Shown here: piece after piece, positions 1-11,593 of the stretch | Numbering within the stretch: the first letter of the stretch is position 1 | Layout of the letters: every line of letters begins with the position of its first letter | Assembly: GCA_036927565.1 (NCBI GenBank) | Contig: JAYESD010000010.1 | Location: 36,759,298 to 36,823,297, forward strand | Origin: Tuctoria greenei | Taxonomy: Eukaryota; Streptophyta; Magnoliopsida; Poales; Poaceae | Length of the DNA stretch: 64,000 nucleotides | Direction of reading: 5' to 3' | Program-made: the position numbers and the translations under genes | The notes under the pieces: model-generated | Seen by the model: only the letters and a program-made list of their open reading frames with translations | Told to the model about the DNA's origin: nothing | The model's database searches: none

Positions 1-947
1 TATAGTTATGATTGACCTTCGGGCATAATTTCCGGTAGGTAGCAACCATCCTCATTTACTCCTTGGCCAAGAGATGTTGAAATGGGATCCTCTAGGGATC
101 CCAACAATCAGCTTCTTGAATGTCTGCATAGTAATATTACTCCTGCAAACTTCCTCTCTTGAATAGAGAGGGATGGTTAGCTCCCGATACTTGTACAAAT
201 GAACGTTCGGGTTAGGTAACCGAACTTTCATTTGTACATACGGGGAAGAACAAAATCAAAGATGCATTGGTTCCAATGTCAAGTGTATCCATGATCAATG
301 TGTTATTCATTGATAAGAGTGGAGCTTTATGGATAATTCATGTTGCATATTTTCTAAAGCTCCTACTCATAGCAATGCATGTGATAGAAATATACTATAT
401 GGATCCCTACATCTTTTAAAGTTTCTAACCATCTTAGCTTTCAAGAGCAAATTTAATCATTTAGACTATGACAAACAAGATTCTCAATTTTATCCTCCTG
501 AACTTCACTAGGAATTTAAAATTTAGTGACTCCTCCAAAAAATGCAATTCAATTTTAGAGCAAGGATATCACTTATTCCTAGGAGTTTGAAATCTAGTGA
601 CACCATCTATGCATGAAGCTCAATTAAAAATTATGGCTGTCACTATGTCCAAGTTTCTATATGCCAATTCACCAATTAAGTCATGCCCAAAAGTTTTATT
701 TTCTAAACCTGGACAAAAATGACTAAGTATACAAAACAATGCTTAAAGGATTCTAGGTACTTGTTTTAGATTTTTTCCAAGTAAGGTGGGATTTCCTTTT
801 GGAGATCCAAAAGTCAATACCCACACTTACTCTTGTGAGGATGCATGAGAATTAAATGATGAGGAAGTGTCAAACTTCCTCACAAATGCAAGCAAATACA
901 TTCAATTCTATGGCAAACCAAACAATGAAAAATTCTAAACTCATACC

Positions 948-1205
948 TCATTTGAAGAGCAGTTGGTGACGAAGGTCTTTGTGTGAGAAACTCACAACCT
1001 TGATTTTCGGCGTAGGCTTGATGGTTGATGTCAAATGCCAAGTTGAGATTGGATTTGGCAATGGATTTGGTTCTGGATCCTCCATTGGGTCATCATCTTG
1101 AATATTTCTCTTCCTCAAACTCAAGATGAGTTTGAAGGAGAGAAGTGTTCTCAAATCTTCCCAATGGTGACTTGAGCTTGATGAAACCTTCCACTTTCTT
1201 GCCAT
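948..1205 (-). pseudogene. Remnant of the ATH-family 3' ORF
   Basis: A short minus-strand reading frame of 85 codons at the same relative place as the 222-codon ORF of ATH-B (11594-12262). Both begin with a basic stretch followed by a serine-rich run containing SSS and a histidine. After that the similarity fades, probably through frameshifts. The function is unknown. The call rests on position and a short similarity only. Confidence 0.3.
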
Positions 1206-1566
1206 ACCACATCTTCACAATTTTGACCTAGATGCACTTTAATCAAGAACACACAAAACAACTCAAAAACGGGTTACGTTAGCCAAAAGAAAATTGAACG
1301 CAATTTTCAAATTGTCTTGCCCAGCTTGAAATAACTTGTAAATGCAATGAGGGTCAAAGCAAATCTTTTTGGTTTGAACTAGGAAGATAAATTCAAGTGG
1401 TCATGCACGTAGTTCATATCCAATTAAATTTCTCCCCTAATTCAAATTTTTAGTTTTATGATGGTCTGAAATTTTACTTTCCAACATGCAAGTGTGGAAT
1501 TTTAAACATGCAAATGCAAGGGTTGATGCAATTTGGAAAACAAATATGAGATAACTACCAATTAAC

Positions 1567-2560
1567 CTATTGGCAAGGACTCACCGAATTTTTGAAGTCC
1601 GATGAGTAGGTCTTACATACGTTCTGTTTAGTGCAGTGATTTGTTGTCCAATCTCGGAGTTGAAGATGTGGACGATTTCTTCTGTTTTGACATGCCAAAC
1701 TCATTTGGCTGTCATTTGGACATGTAGGCCATATGGTGGCCCTAGCATCTCCCCGTTGTATTGATATAGACATGTTGTTGTAGTGACGGGTTCTCCCTCT
1801 TGAATGTATTCCTTCATGAGCATGGTGAGGCTTTGTCCTTCTTAGGGGTGCCACTCTGACCATATTCATATTCCATTGAATCAACCCATACCTTGATCAT
1901 GGATCAAAGGCTTCCTTGAGCATGATGACATGTGGACTCCACAATCAAACAAGAAACGCTGCATCCACAATGTCACTTGCCCTAGGTTGAATGGGTTTGG
2001 TCGAAGTGTGGGAATCCCAACAAGTGATGTGGGATATCTTGGACTTTGAATTCTCCTTAAGTTCTTGTCCTTGGCCAAGATCTTCATGTGAATGTTGTCT
2101 TGATTTCTGCTTGGCCAAGATACTTCAGGGTAGGCTAGTTGAACTTAAATCCATTGGAAAGCCATAGCCTCCTTGAATACAAGGGTGATGTTAATTCCAC
2201 CCTTGACCTCCTTGTGAATGGTAGCCATTGGAGTTGTTGTTTGAAAAAGGTACTCATGGGTCTTAGGGAAATAATTCCCACGCGTCCCATGATGACATGG
2301 ATTTTCAAAAATCATGTGAATATCCATGACTTGGATTATCCAAATAAATCTCCAAGCTTGGGTATGGATGACTTTGGCTCCTACTAAAAGCTAAAATTCT
2401 CCCGCAAAAGTCAATGGTGTTTCCTAGCGGACATTTGTTGAGGTACGCCTTGAATCATCTTGCAGTTTAGCACTTGCGTCCTCGTTGGCCATCCCATACA
2501 ATGGGTTGGCCAACACTACCCTATTTTCACACAAAGGAGAAAACAAACAAGGGTAATCCT
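1567..2560 (-). pseudogene. Decayed gag region of ATH-A
   Basis: Minus-strand remnants of the gag gene seen intact in part in ATH-B. The stretch 2139-2390 corresponds to the zinc-knuckle and glycine/asparagine-rich part, and 2430-2520 corresponds to the ATH-B gag segment near 27275-27330. Frames are broken by stops and shifts, so no Gag protein is expected. A segment of about 30 bases near 1930-1965 matches the ATH LTR (compare 3488-3525), which is unusual inside an internal region. Confidence 0.5.
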
Positions 2561-2626
2561 GTCTAATAACTATTAGTAACTATAGCTTAATCACAAGTGA
2601 TGGCTATCCTTCACTTCCTTTGCCTT

Positions 2627-2643
2627 CCCCGGCAATGGCGCCA
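2627..2643 (-). promoter_or_regulatory. ATH-A primer-binding site
   Basis: CCCCGGCAATGGCGCCA on the plus strand, so on the minus strand TGGCGCCATTGCCGGGG starts 11 bases inside the 5' LTR. From memory this is nearly the complement of the 3' end of plant tRNA-Asp, the primer expected for such gypsy elements. It fixes the orientation of ATH-A. Confidence 0.75.
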
Positions 2644-2654
2644 GAAATGCTTGT

Positions 2655-4270
2655 TGACGGTTCCTAAGATATACTAACAAATCATCCCCGGAAACAGCGC
2701 CAGAAATGCTTGTTGGTATTTCTTAACACCACAGATCATCTCCGGTAAAGAGATGAGATACGCAAGCGCACGGAAGATACCGTTGTAGCATTTCACCCAT
2801 GAGTATTCACAAGGGTATCATATTTATCCCAAAGGAAGGCAATGGAGTAAAGTATATACTACTCTTATGGTCAAGCTATGGGATACTAATCAATTATCTG
2901 GACGGGGGGTAAGTTGATAATAGGGGTAGTGTGACACACACCTAGGCAATCTATTCTAAAGGGTAAATGGGTCCTAGAGGGAGATTGGATTAAGAGTTAG
3001 AGAGTTGCTCCTACAATGCTCCTAATACATATACATAGCCTAAGGTAGATACTAATGGTCATGTCAATGATGAATTCCTATGCAATGCTATTCAACACAT
3101 AGGGCACGGGCTTACCCCTAGCAATACTAGGGCGACTCCCACCAAGAGCCTGTGGCATAGCCGAACGTGGAGGATTACAAAGGACAGATAGGGCTGTCAC
3201 CACCTACTGCCTACCTCTTCAATCCATGGGTTTACAAGACATCCAACGCTACTTAAATACCCTAGCACCATGCTAGCATACTAAGAAAATACCTTAAGAG
3301 CTGCAGCACAAGCCATCCTAAGGCAATGAACTAAATCATCGTTGAACCAATGTTGATTGCATAGCATAGTTATTCATATTAACATAATCATATCATAACT
3401 ACATAGACTATAGTGGGGGTCTATAGTGTTTATGACCATAAGATGTGATTATGAGAGTACAATCATAAAGACTATACCTTCCACTTACATGGACTCCACA
3501 ATCAAACAAGAAACACTTTGTCCAAGTATAAGTATAGAAGAAGACTAAAGATAATATCTTTATCGAGCACAAAGTCACAAATACAAGAAGGAATACATGA
3601 GACATACCTTTCCCAATGTGGAATTGGGAAGAGAGACTCCTTCTACTCCTTTCCCAATTTGGACTTGGGACTAGAGGCTCTCCTCTCTACATCCTAACTC
3701 TTCTATGGACTATGGAAGATAGTGTATACAATAGAATGATGCCCAAGTGGTGTGTGTTGAAGTGAGGGGTATGGGGTCCTATTTATACTAGTGTTGAGGT
3801 CGGTTCTCGCCACCAAAAGCGCGCGAATCAGTCGTCATTGACTCCAGGGAGCCGGGAGGAGCCAACACGTGGAAGTTGATCGCGTTTGGCGCAAGGACCA
3901 GGTCGGTCGACCCCCTGGTTCAGCCGACCTGTTTAGGGCTCCAAACGGCCCGTACTTCCTCCACGTGGCTGCCAGGTGGGTCCCATTGATTGATATTGGT
4001 GCTACAACATTGGATGGCCTCAAATACTTCTGTTTGTGGACCATTTGATCCATGTGGTGCCACGTGTCGTTGCCTGATTGGCTGGGATGATATTTTATAG
4101 GATTGCTCCCCATACTTTTCCTCAATTCCTGTATAAATATCAACATACACATATTTCTCCATGTACAAGTGGAAATAGGTCAAGTAGAAAGGTTATATGT
4201 GCATGAAATGATCAATCCTTCACATAATTGAGTTATATTGACGGCTGAAATTGGTATATAACAGTCGTCA
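2655..4270 (-). repeat. ATH-A 5' LTR
   Basis: About 1.6 kb, with ends TGACGG...CGTCA. It aligns along its length with the ATH-B LTRs at 8554-10220 and 27720-29387. On the minus strand it carries a TATA-like TATAAATAGG at about 3777-3788, a plausible promoter. A second PBS-like copy lies just inside the inner end (near 2682-2705). Numerous differences from the ATH-B LTRs suggest an older insertion. Confidence 0.8.
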
Positions 4271-5779
4271 ACAGCCGGTAGAGTGTGGACTAGTCCGGTA
4301 CATGTGGACTAGATCGATCAATTTTGATCGATGATCTCGATCCAAGATTCTATGCAGCAGAAATTAAGATGTAACTAGAGTATGTTGCTTCAATTAAACT
4401 GAAGATAGCACAAGGTGACTTTACTTTCAAGTTTTAACATAATTAGACTAAGATCAAATTAAACCCTAGATGCAATGAACAATAAGCAAAAAGTGAAGAC
4501 AAAAGATTTTTATCCCATGGTTCGGTTCCCACAAAGGCAACATACATCCACGTTGAGGAGCCCACAAAAGGATCGGGTCTTCACCAACCCTAACCTCGTC
4601 GAATCACCACAAAGGCCAATTCTCTTCCACTATCACAAAGGGGTAAGATAATCGTGTTCAAAAGGCCTTCTCACAAGTTGAGGGCTCCCCAATATTACAA
4701 CTCAAAACACCACCAAGACACACTCGTAAGATCTGTAATGAAACAACAAGAGTGTGCGAGAGAATCAAACCCAAGAGCTCAAGAATTGAAGAATCATGTC
4801 TCTTGTTTGATCTAGAGTTGATCCACACAAGTTTGATCTTTCTTTTGTTGGTTTGTGTGGAGAGACGTGTTTTCTAGGCTCTTGGAGGGTGTGACGGCGC
4901 TGGGAGTCGAGAGATCTCATAGTTGGTTCGTGCACCTCTATTTATACTAGGGTTTCCAAGGGTTACCGTTAGGGTTTTCAAAGTCCGGACTAGTCCATGG
5001 TGGACTCCGGACTAGTCCGGTGTGCGGCGAGTGGGAAACCCTAAGTGCCCCGAATTATCGGACTTGTCCGGTCAGGGGCAGACTAGTCTGTTTTTGTCTC
5101 TGGAAAAGTTCGGACTAGTCCGGTCATTATCGGACTAGTCCGGATGTGGTGGACCACTTAGTGAATTGGGAACAAGTCCGCACTTGGAGTACTTGTCTGA
5201 TTTTAGTCAGAAGGTTTTCTCGAACTAGTCCGAGTAGATATCGAACTTGTCCGATTTAGAACAGAGAGATATCGGACTAGTCCGTTGTGATATCGGACTT
5301 GTCCGACATCATGCAAAACTTTGAAGTGCTGAGGACTAGTCCACACTGGGGAGGACTAGTCCAATCTTAGTCAAAAATATATCGGACTAGTCTGTGATGA
5401 TATCGGACTAGTCCGGTCTATGTAAACCTGGACTGTGCAGACAAGTCCGCACTGGGAGGACTTGTCCGATTTTGAACAGAGGGATTATCGGACTAGTCCA
5501 GGGTATATCGAACTAGTCCGGTCCTGTGTAAATTTGTGCAGTGAATAAGTTTTCTTGTGCTTGAGCTCTTGGGGTGTGTTTCTCCAACACACTCCATACA
5601 CAATGATCTAATCTATTCAGCTTTTGAGCTCTTTTCCATATAGATCCTCATTCTCCTTTCTTTTTACGTTTTCTTCATAATTTCATTAAAACCTGTTCTT
5701 CTCAACAATTTGGTTTGGATCTAATTTGCTTGTCATAAATCAACCAAAATCCACAAGGGATGCCTAGATGCACTTTTAG
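4271..5779 (-). repeat. SIR-1: antisense Sirevirus LTR, truncated
   Basis: An LTR of the SIR-2 family on the opposite strand. Read on the minus strand it starts at 5779 with a mutated TAAAAGTGCATC (SIR-2 has TGAAAGTGCATC at 7791) and runs to 4271, where ATH-A breaks it about 130 bases before its expected end. A TATA-like TATAAATAG lies near 4938-4946 (minus). The part 4980-5530 is packed with copies of GGACTAGTCC and variants, a palindromic word. Its outer edge lies 12 bases before the ATG of the SIR-2 3' ORF. The simplest reading is a minus-strand Sirevirus inserted in SIR-2, with the rest displaced leftwards beyond the window. Confidence 0.7.
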
Positions 5780-5791
5780 CTTCGGTCCTCG

Positions 5792-7285
5792 ATGGGCCAA
5801 AGCAAGAAGAGGCAACACCGTGCCGCTGACCCGTCACCCACTCCACCTCAGGTGCGGCGAAAGGTCGTGGCCAAGAAGCCTCCATCCAAAGGAAAGGATG
5901 CAGCTGGCCCTAGCTTGGAAGCTCCTCGCCAAGCTAAGGGCAAAGGGAAAGGGATCGCAACCAGTCCGATTGGTCCTCTCCAGATGAGTGCTCCAAGGCA
6001 GGGGAACAGAGACCCCACTGAAGAAAAGTTCAATGGCAAAGGGAGTGATGTCGCTTCAAAGCTCAGGACCATTGAATGTTACAGCAGGTCCAGAAAGGGA
6101 GTTGATGCAAGATTCTGGAGCAACTTCCACACGGACTACTACAGTTCTGTGTATCTCATGATGAAGACTCCGATGGTCCGAAGCCAATGGATCGACTGGA
6201 CACACTTTGAGAGGAAGAGCTGCCCAGCCTTTGATGAAGTGATACAGGCTGTGGAGAGGCATGGGCTCAAAGACTTGTTTGCTTTCAGGTGTAACTGGAA
6301 TGATGAAGTCATCGCCCAATTCTATGCAACCTGCTATTTTGCTAGCGACGAAGAGGAAAGGGTGACTTGGATGACACATGGATCCAAGTATACTATTACT
6401 TGTGATGAGTTTGCAAGACTACTTCATCTAGAAGACACTAGCAACAATGACCTCATCATCCACAACATTGGCGTCCTGGAGAAGGACAAGATGGAGTTCC
6501 TTTATGATACTCGCTTGAAATACAACCCTGCATCAACCAAGAACATGAAGCCTTTCTTCATGGTTCTCAACAGGGTGCTAAGGAAGACAATAGCTCCAAA
6601 AGATGGAGATACAGGAAGTGTACAAGGCTACCTAAGGACACTGATGAAGGTGATAAGCAAGAACAGGAAGTTCGATGTCTTCGACTATATTTGGAGTGAT
6701 ATGGTGAATATCTCCTGCACACCGAACCGTTCCTGTGGCTATGTGCCTTATATCATGTTTATGATAGAAAAGGTCACAGGAATTGAGTTCGTGAAGTATG
6801 TTGAGCACACTCCTCTGAGGCCCCAGAAGCCTTCCCAAGCCACTCTCCCAGCTGCTCCATCTCCTGTATCTAGTGAGGAGGCTCCTAGGAGAGCCCAAGC
6901 TGAAGCAAGACCCCCATCAAGTACAGGAGCTACTACTTCCAAGAAGGGGTCCCCTAGTGGCATCTTGAAGTACTTAGCCGCCATCTTTGGCTCCTGCAAG
7001 AAGGCTGAGGTGAAAGTCCACAAGTTGAACAAGGCAAGGAAAGAAGATATGAGATACATAAATCAAAATGTCAAAGCCATATGCAAGAAGCTGGATATTG
7101 AGCCTATTTGGTCTCTTGTCATCTCCGAGGACTCTCCTTCTGACTTCTCAGAGCTTCCACCCTTCTCACCTTCAGAACTTGCCTATTTTGGCGTTGGGGG
7201 CACTTCGAGTGGATCCGCTCCTCCTCCTCCTCCTCCTCCGCAACCTGAAGATGAAGACGATGAGAGGACCGACATCGAGGAGTGA
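5792..7285 (+). CDS. SIR-2 third ORF (Sirevirus 'envelope-like' protein, function unknown)
   Basis: An uninterrupted 497-codon ORF. Residues 1-90 are basic and rich in Lys, Pro and Gln. A globular core at about 100-340 holds a FW...Y...W pattern, then FYATCYF and a LLHL block. Residues 345-400 are Pro/Ser/Thr-rich, and the tail is proline-rich and acidic. The core is distantly similar to the SIR-4 ORF at 58682-60874 (FYAT, a following W/F-M pair, and LL spaced alike). Sireviruses commonly carry a third ORF here, often called envelope-like, but I see no signal peptide or membrane span. The start MGQSKK is chosen because the SIR-4 ORF also begins with MG plus a basic stretch; the SIR-1 LTR edge lies only 12 bases upstream, so the native leader is lost. 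Confidence 0.65.
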   Translation: MGQSKKRQHRAADPSPTPPQVRRKVVAKKPPSKGKDAAGPSLEAPRQAKGKGKGIATSPIGPLQMSAPRQGNRDPTEEKFNGKGSDVASKLRTIECYSRSRKGVDARFWSNFHTDYYSSVYLMMKTPMVRSQWIDWTHFERKSCPAFDEVIQAVERHGLKDLFAFRCNWNDEVIAQFYATCYFASDEEERVTWMTHGSKYTITCDEFARLLHLEDTSNNDLIIHNIGVLEKDKMEFLYDTRLKYNPASTKNMKPFFMVLNRVLRKTIAPKDGDTGSVQGYLRTLMKVISKNRKFDVFDYIWSDMVNISCTPNRSCGYVPYIMFMIEKVTGIEFVKYVEHTPLRPQKPSQATLPAAPSPVSSEEAPRRAQAEARPPSSTGATTSKKGSPSGILKYLAAIFGSCKKAEVKVHKLNKARKEDMRYINQNVKAICKKLDIEPIWSLVISEDSPSDFSELPPFSPSELAYFGVGGTSSGSAPPPPPPPQPEDEDDERTDIEE

Positions 7286-7790
7286 GTCGACGACGACCTC
7301 TAGATCACTCCTCTCCTTCTTTTTGGTGCCTTGATGCCAAAAAGGGAGAGATTGAGGGGGAGTCACTAGGACTGCTGTAGTTTGAGAGACGAGTGCTCCA
7401 TTTGCATCTTTTGATCTGTATTATGCTTTTGGGCTGTAAAACTGATCTTTATTATGCTTTTGGGTTGTAAAACTGCTATTATGCTTTTATTATGTTTCTA
7501 GTCATGGCTATGAAGTGTGTGATTGTGCTTTGATATAATCTATGGTTGTGCTTTGAAATTGACATATATGCTTAATGTTGATTTGATTATGTCAATTATC
7601 TCATTTTCATCATGATTATTGCTGACACACACTTAGTCTTGCACCACCATAAAGAGTGCACATATGTCTTATGTTTTCATTGCTTAACTTGTTCCAAGAT
7701 CATATGTGCACACTTTATGAAAATCTGGATTTTTAATCATATTTTTGAAATCTCAATTGTTTGTCATCAATCACCAAAAAGGGGGGAGAT
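7286..7790 (+). promoter_or_regulatory. SIR-2 3' region with multiplied polypurine tracts
   Basis: Non-coding. Purine-rich tracts at about 7337-7366 (two G-rich blocks) and at 7775-7790, directly before the LTR, match the multiplied PPT arrangement known from Sireviruses. The last tract primes plus-strand DNA synthesis. A short tandem repeat, unit about 33 bases containing TATTATGCTTTTGGG, lies at 7419-7495. Confidence 0.65.
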
Positions 7791-8553
7791 TGAAAGTGCA
7801 TCTGGGCATCCCTTGTGGGTTTGGGTTGATTTATGACAAACAAATGAGATTCTAACCAAATTGTTGAGATGAGCGTAGGTTTTAATAAAATTATGAAGAA
7901 AACGTAAAAAGAAAGGAAAGTAAATAATCAAGTTGAAAAGAGCTCAAGAAGATGAATAGAATACTTTTTGTGTATGGAGTGTGTTGGAGAAACACACCCC
8001 AAGAACTCAAGCAAAAGAAATCACTCTCAGTGCACAAGTTTACACAGGTCCGGACTAGTCCGATGTTCACCGGACTAGTCCGATATGCTCTCTGTCTAGG
8101 ATTGGACAAGTCCTCCCAGTGCGAACTTGTCCGCAACGGACTAGTCCGATAAAGTCCGGACTAGTCCGATAATCCTTCTGATCAATATCAGACAAGTCCA
8201 ATATTCCACAGACTAGTTTGAAATCCTCACTGATCAACATCGGATAAGTCCCCCACCCCCCCAATTTCAGACTTTTCCCTAGTCCCTCGAAATTCCACGA
8301 CACCGGACTAGTCCGATATCCTCTCTGACTAAAATTAGACAAGTCATCCAAGTGCGGACTTGTCCCCAATTCACTAAGGGATTCACCACGACCGGACTAG
8401 TCCGATATGTGCCAGACTAGTTCGAACATCTCCAGAGACAAATTCGAACTAGTCCGTTCATTGCCGGACAAGTCCGATAATTCAGGACACTTGGGGTTTC
8501 CCAAACGCCGCACACCGGACTAGTCCAGAGTCCACCACGGATTAGTCCGGTGT
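7791..8553 (+). repeat. SIR-2 3' LTR, first part
   Basis: It starts TGAAAGTGCATC right after the polypurine tract and is homologous, inverted, to 4271-5779. It contains about a dozen copies of the palindromic word GGACTAGTCC and variants (8050-8545). It is interrupted at 8553 by ATH-B and resumes at 29388. Confidence 0.75.
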
Positions 8554-10220
8554 TGACAGCTCCTAAGATATACTAACAAATCATCCCTGGCAACAGTGCC
8601 AGCAATGCTTGTTGGTATTTCTTATGCACTATTAACTATACATCTCCAACTGATGTGTCAGAAATGCTTGTTAATGGTTCTATTGGATCACAGAGTGAAT
8701 TCCGCAAGCGCACGGAAATATCATTGTAGCATTTCCCCTTAAGAGTATTCCCAAGAGTGTCATTTATTTGATCCCAAAGGAAGGCAGGGAAGAGATATAA
8801 CAATCATTAAGTGGAAAGGGTAGAAAGGTCTAGGTAAGAATCTAGTAAGCATGGATAAAATAATAGTGGAGGTAGTGTGACACACACAAAAGCTTTCAAG
8901 TCTAAGGGGGATAAGAGGATCCTAGAGGTTAGTTAAGGTTGAGAGTTATGGAGGTACTCCTACTATGCTCTATTGTACATATACATAGTCTAAACTAATT
9001 ATCCATAAGCTAGATAAATGGTGAATACTTATGCTATGTGGTTCAACACATCGGGCACGGGCTTACTCCTAGCAATACTAGGGCAACTCCCGCCAAGAGC
9101 CTGTGGCATAGCCGAACGTGGAGGATTACAAAGGGAAGATAGGGGTGTCACCACCTACTGCCTACCTCTTCAATCCGTGGGTCTACAAGACATATAATGC
9201 TACTTAGCTATCCTAGCACCATGCTAGCATATTAAGTAAATTACCTTAAGAGCCTAGACACAAGCCATCCTAAGGCAATGAATTGAATCATCATTGAACC
9301 AATGTCGATACACAGCATAATTATCCATACTAACCTAGTTATGTTATAATTAACTAGACTATAGTGGGGGTCTATAGGTTCTATGATAATGAGATATGTT
9401 CATGATGAAACAGTCATAGAAGCTATACCTTCCACATACATGGACTCCACAATCAAGCAAGAAACGCTTTGCCCAAGTATATGTATAAGTAGAGACTAAA
9501 GATACTATCTTTATTATGCATAAAGTCACAAATACAAGAAAGAATACATGAGCCATACCTTTCCCAATGTAGGATTGGGGAGAGAGAGACTCCTTACTCC
9601 TTTCCCAATTTGTACTTGGGACTAGAGGCTCTCCTCTCTACAACCTAACTCCTCTAAGACTACGGATGATAGTGCATACAATCGAGATGAAGCTCAAGTG
9701 GTGTGTGTTGAAGTGAGGGGTAGGGGGTCCTATTTATACTAGTGTTGACGTCAGTTCCCACCACCAAAAGCGCGTGAATCAGTAACCATTGACTCCTTCA
9801 AGACAGGAGAAGACAACACACGTCGTTTGACTACGTTTGGCGCCAGGAAGGGGTCGGTCGAACCCTAGTTTGGCCGACCTGGTTAGCACTCCAAACGTGG
9901 AGTGCTTCCTCTAGGTGGCTGCCAGGTGGGCCCCTTTGATGTATCTGGGTGATACACCGTTGGATCTCCTCGGATACTTCTGTTTGTGGTCCATTTGATT
10001 TATGGGATGCCACATGTCGTCGCCTGATTGGCTGGGATGATATTTTATAGGATTGGTCCCTCTACGTTTCCTCATTTCCTGCATAAAATGCTGCATACAC
10101 ATATTTCTCCAATTCCAAGTGGAATTGGGTTAGATAGAAAGGTGATGTGTGCAAGAAATGACAAATCCTTCACATAATTGAGGTAAATTGACGGATGAAA
10201 TTGGTATATAACAGCTGTCA
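8554..10220 (-). repeat. ATH-B 3' LTR
   Basis: About 1667 bases, aligning with 27720-29387. TG...CA ends (TGACAG...CTGTCA). The minus-strand TATA-like box TATAAATAGGA lies at about 9729-9739. PBS-like copies occur inside it near 8583-8613 and, degenerate, near 8645-8675. Confidence 0.8.
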
Positions 10221-11593
10221 CTCCCCCAAGCTTATCCTTTGCTCGTCCCGAGCAAAGTCAAGACTTTAGGTTGATGATTAGGAGTTGCTACAATGTCTTA
10301 TTTTCAAAAGTATCTAATGCACAACAAGATACTCTACCTAGTATTGCAGAAATTGGCTATGATACTCTACCTTGGTTAAGTTATCATGGGGCTTATGCTT
10401 TTTCATATTCATGAGTAGTTGAAAGGTAGAATAGCAAATGGAGCAAACATAGCCTAGAAATCAAGTTCCACTTAAATCCCGGAGAATTCAATTTAGATAT
10501 TAAGTACCTCAATTTGATTCTCTCAATCACTTCTTTGTGGATAGTGGAAATATTTCCTCACCAAAGCATTGTGCCTCTACTATTCCTACTCATTGAATAT
10601 GGCTTGTATGTGGAGCTTGGTAAGGAAAGTAAGTAGGCATATTTGCATCACATATATTGCTAAGTCAAAAGAGTAAGCCTTAGGAGAATTCAAATCAAAA
10701 CTTTTTGATTCAAGACTAGTGCATGTGTGATGGAGTGGAAGTGGATGTCGATACTTGAAATAACTCCTTTTAGGTATAATCTCTCTTTCTTTTGCAGGGA
10801 TGAAACATGGCTACTTTTATTTTCTCTCTTTTTTTCTCATGCTTATGATGTAAGCATGCCTTTTTTTCATTTTCTTTTTGTAGCCATGTCTTCTACTCCC
10901 TTTCTTTGCAATGAATTTTGAAGAGAGTGCTAAACATGAATAACATGGAGTTTCTCTTTTTGTTGTGGTATGGTGGATATGATGGACATTTTACTTAATT
11001 CTAGTGTAGAAGTATGGCACGTGCAAGTGAAGTCTTGAATTCAAAAAGAGTTGAATGATTTCTCACATAGGTATATACTAGTTTGACTAGGCTCAATGTG
11101 AAAGCAAATAGCATATGCATAAGGTTTTGTCTATGTATGAACATCATATGGCTTTGGTAGGTATTTCCGATCAATTGAGGGAAACTTAAATCTTTTTAGA
11201 ACTTCTTCGGAAATCTAAGTTTTACTTTCAAACTAGGACTAGCAGCCCTATTACTAATTCTAATCTTGCAACAACCTAGAATTAGATTAAGCTTTTGCTA
11301 CCCACAACTTCCAAATTAAGGTAAAAGTATTTCAAACCAATGAAAGCAATATTTGGAGAGTAGCAAGTTGTAAACTAGAGACTTAGGAAAATAAAACAGA
11401 GCAACTATTCATCATTTCATCTATGTGAATTATGAATCATTCTTACCTCACATCTTTAGTTGATGAAAGCAAATCTAACCTATTATATATATATTTTTTA
11501 AATGCAAGGTGGATGATGGATGGATGGAAAATAAATATGCAAGGAATGTGATACATGTTACCTCAAGTGGGGGTCCTCCCCCAAGCTTGTTCT
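10221..11593 (-). other. ATH-B polypurine tract and 3' non-coding region
   Basis: The plus strand reads CTCCCCCAAGC at 10221-10231, so the minus strand carries the polypurine GCTTGGGGGAG immediately before the 3' LTR. A second similar CTCCCCCAAGC lies at 11576-11586, just after the 3' ORF. The 1.3 kb between the two tracts is AT-rich with no ORF I can support. It could be kept as spacer or packaging sequence. Confidence 0.5.

Larger units (their letters stand above)
1..4270 (-). mobile_element. ATH-A: decayed Athila-like gypsy element, cut by window edge
   Basis: A minus-strand LTR retrotransposon whose 5' LTR (2655-4270) and primer-binding site lie at its right end; the internal region runs left and out of the window. 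It is the same family as ATH-B, because LTR, PBS and several internal blocks align by eye (for example the stretch near 1560-1610 matches that near 12925-12970). Between the PBS and the gag remnant a large part of gag is missing compared with ATH-B. Bases 1-947 hold no ORF that I recognise and are taken as decayed 3' internal sequence. Its right end breaks the SIR-1 LTR at 4270/4271, so it is younger than SIR-1. The 3' LTR and target duplication cannot be seen. Confidence 0.75.

Noticed and set aside
4980..5530. CRISPR-like array of GGACTAGTCC repeats
   Set aside because: Spacing and repeat length are irregular, the word is a short palindrome, and it lies in a plant LTR. No cas genes.
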